A stretch of 64,000 nucleotides of DNA, taken from assembly GCA_019426215.1 (NCBI GenBank), contig CM033391.1, positions 12,760,708 through 12,824,707 of the forward strand, read 5' to 3'. Positions within the stretch are counted from its first letter, which is position 1. Each line of letters begins with the position of its first letter. The stretch comes from Buddleja alternifolia. Its lineage: Eukaryota; Streptophyta; Magnoliopsida; Lamiales; Scrophulariaceae. The notes below the pieces were generated by a model. That model saw only the letters and a list, made by a program, of their open reading frames with translations. It was not told where the DNA came from and did no database searches. This document shows, one piece after another, positions 23,365 through 35,461 of this stretch. The position numbers and the translations under genes are program-made.

Positions 23365-24848
23365 TGGTACGTGTCGAATGCACCAAAATACAATTACTGT
23401 TCTCACAAGAATTTGTAGTACTCGTAAGTCCAGGTCGAACCCTAGAGATTGGTTGATCAAAATAATATTCAATGGGGAGGTTTGTTTGATGAATTAATAA
23501 TGACAAGAATTAAATAGGAAGTTCAATAAATGTAAAGCATCGATTCAAGGATAGTTCGTTCTTCAATTCAAGTTGATCATAGACACCTAAAATACTATCT
23601 ATTCTTTGATTACTTAGCCAAGAACATAAATAACCAGCTATTTATATCCCTATTAACTTCCGTATATTATTAACCAAAGCCCAGCACCCGGTTAAATTCT
23701 TATTATCAACTGACTCGGTATTAAGCAATCCTAATCATGTTAATAATAGCATAACGAATTAGAAGCGACTAAGGATAAACAATAGTTTAAGCAAGCGCCA
23801 ACTATTTAATTTACTCTAATGTTTCCCTTAGGTTATCAATGAAAATTGGGATCCTAATCATGAAAACCTAATTGTTACATGCACAAATCAAACATAACAA
23901 TTACGGATTATGAAGATTTGTTAGCAATAGATTGTAATAGATAATCAACTAATGTGCACCTTAGATTATTATCTAAACAAGCATGAACATTAAGAATACG
24001 AAACAAAAGATAATCAAACCGTAGATAGATAGATGAAGCTCCGTGTCTCACAACATGTGAATCAAAATGAACTCCCTTGAATCGAAATAAAAACTTAGCT
24101 ACTCATAATTGTAAGCATAAAACTTGAAAATACTATTTTTTCTAACTCTCTTCTCTTTGTTTTCTTCTTGTTTTTGTTGTTCTTCTTCAACTCTTGCAAG
24201 ACATATATATAGGCAATAAAAAGATGACATAATCATAGAGAGAATATATTCCCTCTTCCTTTATCAAGACATGGAGAATATATTCTTCCCTTTAACATCA
24301 AAGCATGGAGAATATATTCTTCTCTTTAACATCAAAGCATGGAGAATATATTCTTCCGTTTACATTCTGATTTGTCACCTCTAATTCATCGAATCTGACT
24401 TTGACTCCTTCTAGACATTTGTAGCTTTATGTGTTAGCTGTCATTTCCAACTAGCCTTGACTGAATCCAAGACACATAACTCTAGTTATGAATTTTTCAC
24501 CAAAGCTGCGCATTCCAGTCCAGTCCAGAACAGAAATCTTCATTAAATTCTTCAACACTTTCTAGCCCTTTAACTTCCGAACTGGGTCTGGACTTCTTCA
24601 TAAGAAATATAGGCCTTTGTCTTAGCTTTCCAACTAGATAAAATTCAATAGAAACTAATGTCTGCATCTCCAGATATATTAATATTTCCGAAACATCGCC
24701 AAATCTGTCATTTTGATTGAAATTGATATTTTGCACTTCAACTCTTGCCCAAATCACAAAATGAGATAAAATCAGTTCCAATGGCCATATAATCACAATA
24801 AAATGCTAAAGATAGAGGTAATAAAATATATAAATATTGTACTTATCA
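23365..24848 (-). mobile_element. Solo LTR C (1484 bp) in A1 pol
   Basis: It is bounded by CCTTT at 23360-23364 and 24849-24853 and has TG...CA ends (TGGTACGTGTCG ... ACTTATCA on the plus strand). Removing it and one CCTTT restores the RNase H reading. Orientation is taken from the block near 23430 (minus strand: AGGGTTCGACCTGGACTTAC), which corresponds to GGTTCGACAACCCGGACTTA near the 3' end of the B-family LTRs. No coding is evident. It is the recombination product of a full gypsy-type element. Confidence 0.85.
24237..24362. repeat. 34-bp tandem repeat inside solo LTR C
   Basis: CATGGAGAATATATTCTTC recurs at starts 24270, 24304 and 24338, each followed by a C/T-rich stretch and TTAACATCAAAG. 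A partial fourth copy (GAGAATATATTCCC) precedes them. Confidence 0.85.
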
Positions 24849-26281
24849 CCTTTTAGGTATTTAAGGATCTTCTTGGCAGCATTTAAGTGTGGTTCTCTAG
24901 GATCAGCTTAAAAGCGTGCACACATACATACTGAAAACATAATATCAGGTCTACTAGCGGTAAGATAAAGAAGTGATCCAATGATACCTCTATAGTTAGT
25001 GATATCAATTTTCTTCCCACTTTCAACTTTATCTAACTTAAGCGTTTGGCTCATTGGAATTTTTTAAGATGACGCATTTTCCATACCAAATTTCTTAATC
25101 ATATCTCTTGTATATTTAGCTTGGTTTATAAATATGTCATTAGGGAGTTGTTTAACTTCTAATCCTAAGAAGAATGTTAATTCACCCATCATGCTCATTT
25201 CAAATTGATCTTGCATCATTTTCAAAAATTTCTCACACAATCGCTTATTAGTAGAATCAAATATAATATCATCAACATAAATTTTGACTAAGAGAATTTC
25301 TTCTTTATGGGTAATTTTAAATAACTTTGTATCAACGCTGCCTTTTGAAAATCCTTTACCTATAAGGAAGATAGAGAAAGTGTCATACCAAGCTCTTGGT
25401 GCTTATTTAAGGCCATAGAGTGCCTTATCCAATTTGTAGACCATACTTTTCCCATGGTTGTTGATGAATCCTGGTGGTTGCTCCACATAAACTTCTTCTT
25501 GGACTTTACCATTCACGAATGCACTCTTCACATCCATTTGGTACACTGTGAATTTGTTGAATGCGGCAAATGCCAGGAACATACGAATTGCTTCAAGATG
25601 GGCTACTGGGGCATATGTCTCATCAAACCCAATACCCTCTTCTTGACAATAACCTCGAGCGACTAATCTGGCTTTGTTTCTTATCACAATGTCATCTTCA
25701 TCCATCTTATTCCTAAAAACCCATCTAGTTACAATAACTCCTTGGTCAGTTGGTCTGGGTACTAGAGTCCAAACCTAACTTCTCTCAAATTGGTTAAGCT
25801 CTTCTTGCATTGCTTCTACCCAACTCGAATCACTAAGCGCTTCATCCACTTTCTTTGGTTCCACTAGAGATAGGAAACTTGCGAACATGGCCTCATTGAT
25901 TGTTGCGGACCTAGTTCTAACAAGTGCTACATTATCTCCAATCACTAGCTCTGGTGGATGGTCTCTAAGCCATTTATGATCTGGTTGGAATGGGTTGAGA
26001 GACTCTTGATCATCAATCGCTTGATCCTCATTTGTCTCTTGCGCAGTCGCTGCATCATTCACAGTTCCAGTTTGCTCTTGATGATCATTATCTTCATGAT
26101 CATCAGCATTTCTGACATTATCACCATTTGTAACCTCACAAGTAACCTTATAAATGGGCACAAAGATTTCACTATCCTCATCATCATCATCATCATCATC
26201 ACTATCATCACTAAGATTGATTTGTGACGCTTGTTGGGTAAGATCTTCAATTCCTACATCATCAGGATTAACCTTACTCGG
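24849..26281 (-). pseudogene. A1 pol, reverse transcriptase part
   Basis: On the minus strand after an acidic linker (DDDDDDDED near 26180) come RTRSATINEAM, SDSSWVEAMQEELNQFE, the RT region ([41 protein letters not shown]) and the catalytic YVDDIIF near 25270, ending LNAAKKILKYLKG. A TAA at the glutamine of LYGLKQAPRAW and another at the glutamine of ARFQADP break the frame; both are CAA-to-TAA changes. The upstream border is the A2 insertion at 26281, where CTCGG is duplicated. Confidence 0.88.
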
Positions 26282-28049
26282 TGTTAGAAATTTCATGTTA
26301 GATTTTTTGATGATGACAAGATAGAATTTTATGTTAGACCCCAAAATATAATGTAAGTTTATGTTTCATAGATCAATTGTATAAGAGTTTGAAAGTATGT
26401 AATTTTGTTAGGCTTGTAATTTTTATCTTTGTAGATTTTAGACTTAGTATTAGATACCGAGTCGCTGATAGAACTCTGGGTGAGTCTATCAAATATGTAG
26501 TTGAAGATTCAAGTGTCCAAAGTCAAGTGAAGATGAAGATTTGTTCTTGGTGTCTGTCAAACGCTAAAGGACTGTTTCAGGACTTATGAATCAAGCGCTC
26601 AAGTTACTCAAGCGTTTAACGAAGGGATTCACCTGAAATACATTCTTAAGTCATCCAATCATCAATGGCCATTTGTTTCCAACGGGAAATAAATTTAAAG
26701 TGTATTAAATAGGACAAGACATTATGACTTGTGGATAAGCCACCTTTTGACTATGCTGTCAGTTTTTCAGAGTTCAAGTCTGCTCCTGTCCAATCGGAAC
26801 CAGCAGGAATTGAGGAATGTCAGAAAGAGACTATCTCACTCGCTCATGAGAGGCATGTGCCTGCTTGTGTCCAACGGACAAATCCCAAACATGCCTATAA
26901 ATAGTACCCTCAGCAAAACCCTTAAAAAGAAAAAATGAGAGCAAATAAAAAAAAAGAGAAAAACTTTGCTGAAATTATTTGAGAGAAAAGCTTATAAACT
27001 CCATACCCATATTGGAAGCTCAATAAAGTTCATTGATTCACAAGCAGTATTTTTGTGTAAGAGAAGCCTGTCGAAGAAGGTCTTTATTGAAGCTCCAAAA
27101 TTCCTTAAGCTTCTCAAATACATTCCAAAGACAGTCACAGATATCTCAAACATCTTTAAAGAAGAACCATACACTATTATTGAGATATCCTAAGAAGTTT
27201 GAACTTCCCAACATCAAACAAACCAGTGACAAAACCCTCAATCTCTTTCATCTGAGTGACAAAGTTGTTTCTACAAGCAGTATTTTTGTGTAAAAGAAGC
27301 TTGTTAAAGAAGGTCTTTATTGGAGCTGAAATCTATGTGATCAAGGAGCTCGAGATCATCTTCCAAGGATAGAAGTGTCTTGTATCAGAAATCTGTGTGA
27401 CCAAGGAGCTAAAGCCATCGACATCCTTTGTTCCCTATTTTGTAGAAGTCTCTGTGTGACTCTTCAATAATCAATCTAGTGGATTGCCTCCGAGTGCAAA
27501 GGAGAAGAAGGACGTAGCTGGGATTACACCACCCAGTGAACCTTACAATATCTGGTGTCACTTACAGCTTTAATGCTTTACCTTACTCTTGCGTATTACA
27601 TCTATGAAAAGACATTAAAACAGTTAAGCGACTAGTTGGAAAAAGAGAACGTTAAGCTTTCAAATCAGTCTTAAGAGCTTGACTAAGTGCTAAGCATTCT
27701 AAGCGCTCAAAACATTTTTTAAGATAAGCAACTAAGGAAAACTTTGTGACGCTAAAACCTTTCAAAGAGAAGACTTGTAAAATCATTCCGCTGTGCTAAC
27801 CCAGATTAAGCGATTAAAACATTACTCTACTTTGGTAGTCGTTGAAATCACTAAGTCTAAGTTAACTTTATGAAAACAGTCTTCGAGTAAACGCTCAGCC
27901 AAGCGTCTACATATTTAAGTAAACGCTCAGCTAAGCGTTTACATTTCAAGCGTCCAAATCAATCTTAACACGAAAATTTTTGAAGTCGAAAAAGACTTAA
28001 GGGTCCATTCAACCCCCCCCCCCCTTTGAGACCCTTTGTGGGACCAACA
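26282..28049 (+). repeat. A2 5' LTR (1768 bp)
   Basis: TGTTAGAAATTTCATGTTAG to GGGACCAACA. TATA-like CTATAAATAGTACCC lies near 26892. The end carries AAGGGTC, a run of 12 C, and GACCCTT (27999-28036), a potential hairpin found in all LTRs of the family. Confidence 0.92.
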
Positions 28050-28051
28050 AG

Positions 28052-28063
28052 TGGTATCAGAGC
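28052..28063 (+). other. A2 primer-binding site
   Basis: TGGTATCAGAGC, two bases after the LTR end CCAACA. It is complementary to initiator methionine tRNA. Confidence 0.92.
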
Positions 28064-28145
28064 GGTTGAAAGTGAAATTTTAAATTTCCAAGCATAACTG
28101 CTTGTTCAGATCCCTTTTAAAATTTTAGTTGCTTTAAAAATTTTC

Positions 28146-29003
28146 ATGGCATTTTCAAGAGTACCTAAGTTGACCGAGTCAAATTATAACTCATGGAAGG
28201 TCAAAGCATTTGCTTATCTTTGTGCTTGTGATGATGAAATATGTGATATCGTTTCAGATGGGCCAATCCAAATTCTTAAAGTCATCACTAGAGTGCCTAG
28301 AGCGAATGAAGCGACTCCGGATGGTTATGTTGAGAAACCAAAGCAGGAGTGGTCAGCTGATGAGCGTCGGAGAACAAATCTAGATAATGTTGGACGAAAT
28401 GCTCTATATAATGCCATTAGTGACAATGATAACTTATTCAACAAGGTCAAGTCGTGCTCTATGACTAAGAAAATTTGGGATAAGTTAGCCACAATATGTG
28501 AAGGTTCAGCACAGATGAAGGAGAACAAACTTTCCATAGCCATGCAAAGATTTGAGAATTTTAAGATGATGCCAAGCGAGACGCTAGATCAATTGGATGC
28601 GAGATTTACGTCGCTTATTACAGAGTTAGCGTCTTTGGATAAGGAGTTGACCAATAAGGAAATGGTCAAAAATATTTTTAGGAGTCTTCCAAGCAAATAT
28701 CTGATAAAGACTGTAGTAATGAGAGAATCACAAATGTTGGACATTATTACGCCAGAACATGTGTTCTCAGAGCTAAAGGCTTTTGAATTTGAATTGGGAG
28801 AAGTCAGTGACACCTTATTTTCAGCAACTGATTCCGGAGCATTAATCGCTACAACCAATTTCAAAGGAAAAACAGTCAGTGAGGTGGAAGCGACAAATCA
28901 AGTGAGGATAAGGAAATGGATTTATTGGTCAAGAAATTCAAGAAATTTCTTAGATATGAAAAGAGAAAATCCTGTTCTTCATTCCAGAACGAGGTATGCA
29001 TGA
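28146..29003 (+). CDS. A2 gag, truncated before the zinc knuckle (285 aa)
   Basis: The ATG at 28146 starts MAFSRVPKLTESNYNSWKVK, typical of copia gag (UBN2-like). Features include IWDKLATICEGSAQMKENKL, TLDQLDARFTSLITELASLD and IFRSLPSKYL. The frame is open throughout. After FLDMKRE the sequence jumps to a piece of RNase H (NPVLHSRT) and then to the pol end (RYA stop), so the basic region and the CCHC knuckle found in A1 gag are missing. A shifted frame near 28910 (KWIYWSRNSR in place of MDLLVKKFKK) shows a frameshift relative to A3. Gag of this kind could form particles, but without a knuckle RNA binding is doubtful. Confidence 0.82.
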   Translation: MAFSRVPKLTESNYNSWKVKAFAYLCACDDEICDIVSDGPIQILKVITRVPRANEATPDGYVEKPKQEWSADERRRTNLDNVGRNALYNAISDNDNLFNKVKSCSMTKKIWDKLATICEGSAQMKENKLSIAMQRFENFKMMPSETLDQLDARFTSLITELASLDKELTNKEMVKNIFRSLPSKYLIKTVVMRESQMLDIITPEHVFSELKAFEFELGEVSDTLFSATDSGALIATTNFKGKTVSEVEATNQVRIRKWIYWSRNSRNFLDMKRENPVLHSRTRYA

Positions 29004-29530
29004 TTTAAACGCTTAATCATTATGCATCATATTTTTATTAGACATATAATTTAGGGGGAATTCACTTTATTATAATGTCTAAAAGCATTTTTCAAAAATG
29101 TTATAAGTTATCAAATTTAGGGGGAACCTTAAAATTGTACTTGAACATATCTGTAAACGTCAATGATCAAACATTGTTATTATATGCATCGATCATCAAC
29201 GAGTATAGTTATTTCTGCATGATGTGTTAGACACTCAAACATAAAAGGAATTTAATTTGAAGTGTCAACATAAATATTACATCAAGTGGTATTACAACAA
29301 GTAATATTACAACAAATGGTATCAATTCAACAAGTGATATCAAAAATTGGTATATGTTAAGCGTTGAACTTATTCCCTTCAACACTTAATAAAAACATTT
29401 TATAAAATCATGCATAATTTTAAAATGTTTTGAAAAGGCAGACATAGTTGGATGTTGATTTACCAACGACTAATATCAACCAATGATATCTACAAGTGGT
29501 ATCAACTGTGGTGGAAAATGCTAGAGGTTT
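29004..29530 (+). other. A2 non-coding tail
   Basis: It contains two TTTAGGGGGAA purine tracts (29052 and 29117) and fragments of the A1-type extra ORF region, ending in CTAGAGGTTT. There is no ORF of note. Several AAGTGGTAT/CAAATGGTAT repeats occur at 29280-29510. Confidence 0.65.
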
Positions 29531-31822
29531 TACACTATTATTAAGATATCCTAAGTTGTTTGAACTTCCCAACATCAAACAAACCAGTGACAAAACCCTC
29601 AACCTCTTTCATCTGAGTGAGAAAGTTGTTGTTTCTACAAGCAGTATTTTTTTGTAAAAGAAGCTTGTTGAAGAAGTTCTTTATTGGAGCTGAAATCTAT
29701 GTGATCAAGGAGCTCGAGATCGTCTTCCAAGGATAGAAGTGTCTTGTAGCAGAAATCTGTGTCACTAAGGAGCTCAAGCCATCGACATCCTTCGTTCCCT
29801 ATTTTGTAGAACTCTCTGTGTGACTCTTCGATAATCAATCTAGTGGATTGCGTTCGAGTGCAAAGGAGAAGAAGGACGTAGCTGGGATTACACCACCCAG
29901 TGAACCTTACAATATCTTATGTCACTTACTGCTTTATTAGTTTACCTTACTCTTGCGTATTACATCTTTGAAAAGGCATTAAAACAGTTAAGCGACTAGT
30001 TGGGAAAAGAGAGCGCTAAGCTTTTCAAATCAGTCTTAAGCGTTCGACTAAGCGCTAAGCATTCTAAGCGTTCAAAACATTTTTGAAGATACTCAACTAA
30101 GGAAAACTTTGTGACGCTAAAACCTTTCAAAGAGAAGACTTGTAAAATCATTCCGCTGTGCTAACCCTGATTACGTGATTAAAACATTACTCTACTTTGG
30201 TAGTCGTTGAAATCACTAAGTCTAAGTTAACTTTATCAAAACAGTCTTTGAGCAAACGCTCAACTAAGTGTTTACATATTTAAGTAAACGCTTGATAAGA
30301 GTCATTTTTACCTGCTTCTAAGCCCTTACGTATATATTTTAGAATCATTTATCGCTTGATTTATGCCACATATGGGTATAATTTATGTGCTTATTGAGTA
30401 AAGGTGAAAAATCACTGCAATCGACGTAAAGTACACAAAAACACAGTATTTCAGTATATTTTGATATTGAATTTGAGAAAGTATTCTTCTGGAAAGTTGT
30501 AGAGCTCCGTCTTGGCTTCACGTGGAAACTTGAATCATACAAATCCCAGGTCTTTGGAGAAAGTTATGAAAATAACACAATTGCTGCGCTGAAAAACAAG
30601 AAAACGGTTCAGACTCCTGCATCCGCGCTTAGGCGCCGGTCAACTTATTCCCCCAGCCACTTAGGCCACCTGGACCGCGCCTAGGTGCCAGTTAGGCCAT
30701 GCTTGGGCACCGGTACAGCGGTTTTGAAGGTATAAAGGCCAAAAATGAAGGGAAGAAGTGGGGAGTTCGAAATCTGGGAGATTAGAGGCGATTTGCTGGG
30801 TTTTGGGCCATTCTTCATCAACTCTAAGAGGCTAAGAAGGTGGTTTAGCTTGGGATTGAAGCTCTTGACTCGGATACATCATCAATCAAGCAATATAAGG
30901 ATTTTTTATATATTTTTCATTACATACTTGTCTATGATTATGTATATGACTACATTAGGCTCTTTTGTGTTATTGATTATGAGCTAAATTTGTGAGACTA
31001 AGGCCATGTGAAGGTCAAATTTATGAGTCAATATATATGAAGTTATTTTTGTATTAATTCTCCTATTGCTTTGTGTGTTAATTTTATGCTTTTATTCCAA
31101 TCATGTGCTTGATCACCATATGCTTGCTATCTTGCCTAATCTAGTTGTTCGAGAGAAGATAGGTTAGGGTTCAAGGGAATTAACACATCATCCGAAACAA
31201 ATGAGGAATTGCTCCTAGAAATAGGTAAAGATTTTCGGGTGCTGTTAGCCGGATTTATTCAGGGAAGCTCTAGAACGTTAATGCGTGGTCATTGATTAGA
31301 TTCTTGGATAGACATATTTAGAGAACCGTCAATTAATCATAGGATTATTATGAGCCGAGACATCGGGTAATAGTTAACTTAGGAGTTTCCACCAAAGCAA
31401 TAGGAGTCTAATAATTCGAGGAGTAACTCATATATATTGACGAGTAGATTCGGTTGTAGCATGTGCCTTAGTCATTTTATCATACGTGAGTTTTAATCTA
31501 TAGCTCGTTCCTCTTTTATCCTTCGTTTATTCAATCAATTCTTGCACGTTACTTTATTCGTCTTTTCTTTTACTGAAAACCTAAACCTAAAATCCAAGTC
31601 TCCGTGGTTCGACAACCCGGACTTATTTTGTCCACTTTTATTACTACCACAACTAGTACACTTGCTATTCAAGCACGTTAGGTATTAGCGTGTCAACGCT
31701 CAGCCAAGCGTTTACATTTCAAGCGTCCAAATCAATCTTAATACAAAAATTTTTAAAGTCGAAAAAGACTTAAGGGTTTATTCAACCCCCTCCCCCCTTT
31801 TAGACTCTTTGTGGGACCAACA
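29531..31822 (+). repeat. A2 3' LTR, right half, split by B1
   Basis: Begins inside the LTR at TACACTATTATTAAGATATCC, equivalent to 27169 of the 5' LTR, and ends GGGACCAACA. Excluding B1 and its TSD, 884 bp remain, against 881 bp in the equivalent 5' LTR part. Confidence 0.88.
30293..31695 (+). mobile_element. Solo LTR B1 (1403 bp)
   Basis: Flanked by ACGCT at 30288-30292 and 31696-31700, with TG...CA ends (TGATAAGAGTCATTTTTACC ... AGCGTGTCA). It is the same family as 42074-43446. A CpG-rich palindrome cluster (30623-30713) lies just before a TATAAAGG at 30731. The segment AAGTCTCCGTGGTTCGACAA near its end is shared with B2. No coding. Confidence 0.92.
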
Positions 31823-31827
31823 CTCGG

Positions 31828-33120
31828 TTCTTGGTTAGCATGATCAAACACAACATGAATGGATTCTTCAACCTTCAATTTGATCTTATTTAGGATGCAG
31901 AAACTCTTTCCATTTTTGGCATAGCCTAGAAAGATCCCTTCAACCACTTTAGGATCAAATGTCCTTAGACTTTGGGATCCATTGTTATGAATGAAACATT
32001 TTGAACCAAATACATGAAAATATGAAACGTTAGGCTTACGTCCCTTCCACAACTCCTATGGAGTTTTCTCATGTTGCTTGTTGATCATACACCGGTTCTG
32101 AGTGTAGCAAGCGGTATTGATAGCTTCGGCCCAAAACCTTTGAGGCAGCTTAGACTCTGCTAGCATCGTCCTAGCGGCTTCTTTAAGCGTTCTGTTCCAT
32201 CGCTCGGCAACTCCATTTTATTGAGGTGTTCTAGGCGCAGAATACTTATGAAGTATCCCAAAATCTGTACAAAAATTCTCAACAAACTGGTTAGTAAATT
32301 CAGTTCCTCTATCGCTTCAAATTATAGTCACCTTTAGATCTTTTGAAGTTTGTAATTGACAAATCAGTGCTGTGAGCTTGACACTAGTTTCATCTTTGGT
32401 CCCTAGAAATTCTACCCATGTATAGCGAGAGAAATTATCAACTATTACTAGTGAATACTTTTTACCACTAACACTCATGATTTGAATAGGACCAAACAAA
32501 TCTAAATGCAATAGTTCAAGAATTCTAGAAGTTGATAGGCATGATTTCTTCTTAAAAGATGATTTAACTTGTTTACCCATTTGACATGCATCACATAAGC
32601 GATTTTTCTGAAAGGAACCTTTAGGTAATCCCTCTACTAGATTTAGCGATATTAACTGAGAGATTGCCTTAAAGTTGAGGTGATTCATTTTTCTATGGCA
32701 TGACCAACCCAATTCATTTTGACTCTTAGCAACAAAGCATGTGGGGTTGTTATCAATTGTAGAATCCCAATCTACTAAATACACATTGTTTGTTCTTTTT
32801 CCTCTTAATTTAGTAGACTTAGTCTTAGCGTCGTTAACATAGCAGTAGTCGCTTGAGAATTTGACTTCAAAGCCTTTATCACAAAATTGACTAATGCTTA
32901 ACAAATTATCCTTAAGACCCTCAACATAATATACATCACTAACCATGATGTTCCCCTTATGCATGATACCTATACCTTTGGAGTTATCACCGAATATAAC
33001 TTGAGGGCCGTTGGTTGTACGATAGTTGACCAAGAGATCTTTTGAGCCAGTCATGTGCCTTGATGACCCACTATCAATGTACCAAACTGAAGTATCGGTG
33101 TTGGCTCTAAGTACCTGCAT
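31828..33120 (-). pseudogene. A1 pol, protease and integrase part
   Basis: The minus strand reads VWYIDSGSSRHMTG (aspartic protease, near 33070), LKDNLLSISQFCDKGF, the pre-integrase zinc segment (MNHLNFKAI...LCDACQMGKQ) and the integrase start LLHLDLFGPIQ with VDNFSRYTW. A stop in the region of the second catalytic Asp (SDxGTEF) near 32315 and further breaks separate it from RNxERS-type integrase sequence and the C-domain VFGSKCFIHN...FLGYA (31753-32052). The downstream side is cut by A2 at VFDHANQEP. Confidence 0.87.
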
Positions 33121-33133
33121 TTAAAGGGCAGTT

Positions 33134-35348
33134 CTAATTCTTCTTAGGTACCCATTTGGTCTTGGGTCCTTCAATGTTAGTAGCTTTAGTTTGAATTAAA
33201 ACTTTTGGACCCCATATTCGCCTTGTCTTCATTACAGGAAGATTGGCCTTTTTGGGTTTCGGTTTGTGTTGTGTGTGCTTTTTAGGTGTATAGTAATACC
33301 CTCGATTATAATAGTAATCATAGTCATAATCATAATCATAATCATCATAGTATCGATAATATGATCTAGATCTTTGAGGATATTGACGCTGATATTTCCT
33401 CGGCATTGGCTTAGGAGTCGCTTTTGGCGATTGACGGTTAGCGTTTGATTCACTTGTAGATGGTTTATCCTTAGCCTTTTGAGCATTTGGATGAACCTTC
33501 TTCTGTGAATCATTCACTTTATTCTTCTCCTTATTGCCTGAGTTGGTATTGACCTTCTCATTTGGCCTCTTACCATTATACTTAGGTTCGTTCAGCGTTT
33601 GACTGTTTGAACTCTTCTCAACAAAGAATACACCTTTCCCTTTGTTGGTTTCCGTAACCTTAGGTGCTTTTGGTTTCTGACCAAGTTTATCATAACCTAA
33701 GCCGGTCCTTTCTCCAAAAAGTCTGGTTACCTCAATCACATTATCTAGCTTTCTTGACACTTTGGATAATGATGAGACAAGCTACTCTGATTTGGCAAGT
33801 CTAGCGATCAACTTAGCTTCTCTCTTGACTATTATATCAATATCACTTTTTAATTGGATAATTTCACTCTCAAGCAATTGATTCTTCTCAATGCATTGTT
33901 GCTAAACTTGCAACTCTGCCTTGAGCGTCATTTTTTCACTTGTGAGCGATGAAATGATATCAAAGTGATTTTGATATATCTTAGCGGCATCTTGACAATC
34001 TTTATAATATTCATTTACTTTATCAAGTAATTCATCATAAGAAAGAGGATGAGATAATTCATTGTTTACCTTAGATAGCGAGTCATCAGACGTTTCTTCA
34101 TCTCTTGCCATAAGATAAATTAACGCTGAGTCGCTTGTTGGCTCATCATCACTGCTTTCATTTGATGATTCCAAGTCCTCTTCAGGTACGGAGAATGGTT
34201 CAGATTCCGCTAGCAAACTTTGTTGGTGAAGGTTGCTCCTGAATTGGTTTTTATCCTCATAAGCTTACCTTGTGGGCTTAGATACATTCGGATAAGGACA
34301 ATTTACCAGGTAGTGCCTTGGTTTCCTGCAATTGTAACACAAATTAGTTTTCATTTTCTATTCAGTGGTTAATCGCTTGGAAACTACTGGCACTGAGAGA
34401 TTCTGAGTAGGGAACGAAGGCACTTGGTATGGAACTGTCGCTGGAGGCTGAGGCGCAGAATACACTGGCGCTTGATACTGTTGCGCTGGTGCAGGAGGAG
34501 GAGTTTGGAATGAGATCTGTCCACTAGGGTTTCTCTTTTCGTGTCTTAGAAATTTCTTCAATTTCTTAACCAATAAAGCCATTTATTTTTCCTCATTAGA
34601 TTCTGTTTCTTTCACCTCACTGACTGACTTTCCCTTGCTCTTAGTCGTAGCTATTAGGGCTCCTGATTCAGTCACTGACGTCAAAGTCTAACATCTTCTA
34701 GTTCAAACTCAAATGCCTTCAACTCTGAAAACACATGTTCTAGAGTTAGAGTTTCAAAAGTTTGTGATTCTCTCATTGCAACAGTTTAATCAAATATTTG
34801 CTTGGAAGACTTCTGAATATTTTGTTGACCATTTCCTTGTTAGTCAACTCCTTGTCCAGTGACGCTAACTCTGTAATGAGCATAGTGAATCTTGCGTCCA
34901 ATTGTTCTAGCGTCTCATTGTTCTGTATCTTGAAATGCTCAAATCTTAGCATGGCTATGGAGAACTTGGTCTCCTTCATCTGTGTTGAACCTTCACACAT
35001 GATAGCCAACTTATCACATATCTCTTTTGAGGTCTTACATTATTTGATCTTATTGAATAATGCGTCATTATCTCCTAACGCTGAGTAGAGTGCACTTCGT
35101 CCAACATTATCCAGATTTGCTCTTTTTCTATCTTCTGGCGTCCATTCTAACTTAGGTTTTTCCACATAACCGTCTAGAGTTGCTTCAGTCGCTTGAGGGG
35201 CTCTAGTTACAACTTTCATGATCTGAATGGGGCCATCTGTAATTACATCACACATTTCATTATCGCAAGAGCATAAATAAGAAAATGCTTTAAGTTTTCA
35301 GGAATCATAGTTTGATTCAACCAACTTAGGCATTATGTTAAAAGCCAT
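33134..35348 (-). pseudogene. A1 gag, broken
   Basis: The ATG at 35348 is followed by MAFNIMPKLVESNYDS and a TGA where A2 and A3 have tryptophan (SWK). The core matches A2/A3 gag (LEQLDARFTMLITELASLDK, IFRSLPSKYLIK). After a proline/glutamine-rich stretch comes a CCHC knuckle CYNCRKPRHYLVNC (about 34290-34345), then an acidic region, a coiled coil (LLESEIIQLKSDID) and a basic tail with a DYDYDYDYDYYYN run near 33340. At least seven stops or shifts occur, several explained by CAG-to-TAG. A coiled-coil-bearing long gag fits SIRE-type elements. Confidence 0.85.
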
Positions 35349-35447
35349 AATATGAGATTTTTAGAATAGAATTAAAGCGACTAAGTTTAGAAAAATGGAT
35401 CTAAACAAGCAGTTACGCTCGGAAACACTTAGGTTTCTACTTTAACC

Positions 35448-35459
35448 ACTCTGATGCCA
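35448..35459 (-). other. A1 primer-binding site, mutated
   Basis: On the minus strand TGGCATCAGAGT stands where A2 and A3 have TGGTATCAGAGC, two bases after the LTR. Two mismatches to the iMet site suggest post-insertion decay. Confidence 0.8.
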
Positions 35460-35461
35460 CT

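Larger units (their letters stand above)
26282..31822 (+). mobile_element. Gag-only copia element A2 (TR-GAG-like), inserted in A1
   Basis: It is flanked by CTCGG (26277-26281 and 31823-31827) in an opposite-oriented relative. It has a 1768-bp 5' LTR, an iMet primer-binding site, a gag ORF and a short tail, but no protease, integrase or RT. The tail runs from an aORF fragment straight into the middle of the 3' LTR at 29531, so the polypurine tract and about 890 bp of U3 were lost after insertion. Solo LTR B1 sits in the 3' LTR. Its gag-to-tail junction is the same as in A3. Confidence 0.9.

Noticed and set aside
26059..26250. Methionine-rich minus-strand ORF
   Set aside because: It is an off-frame reading of the acidic GAT/GAC-rich linker of A1 pol.
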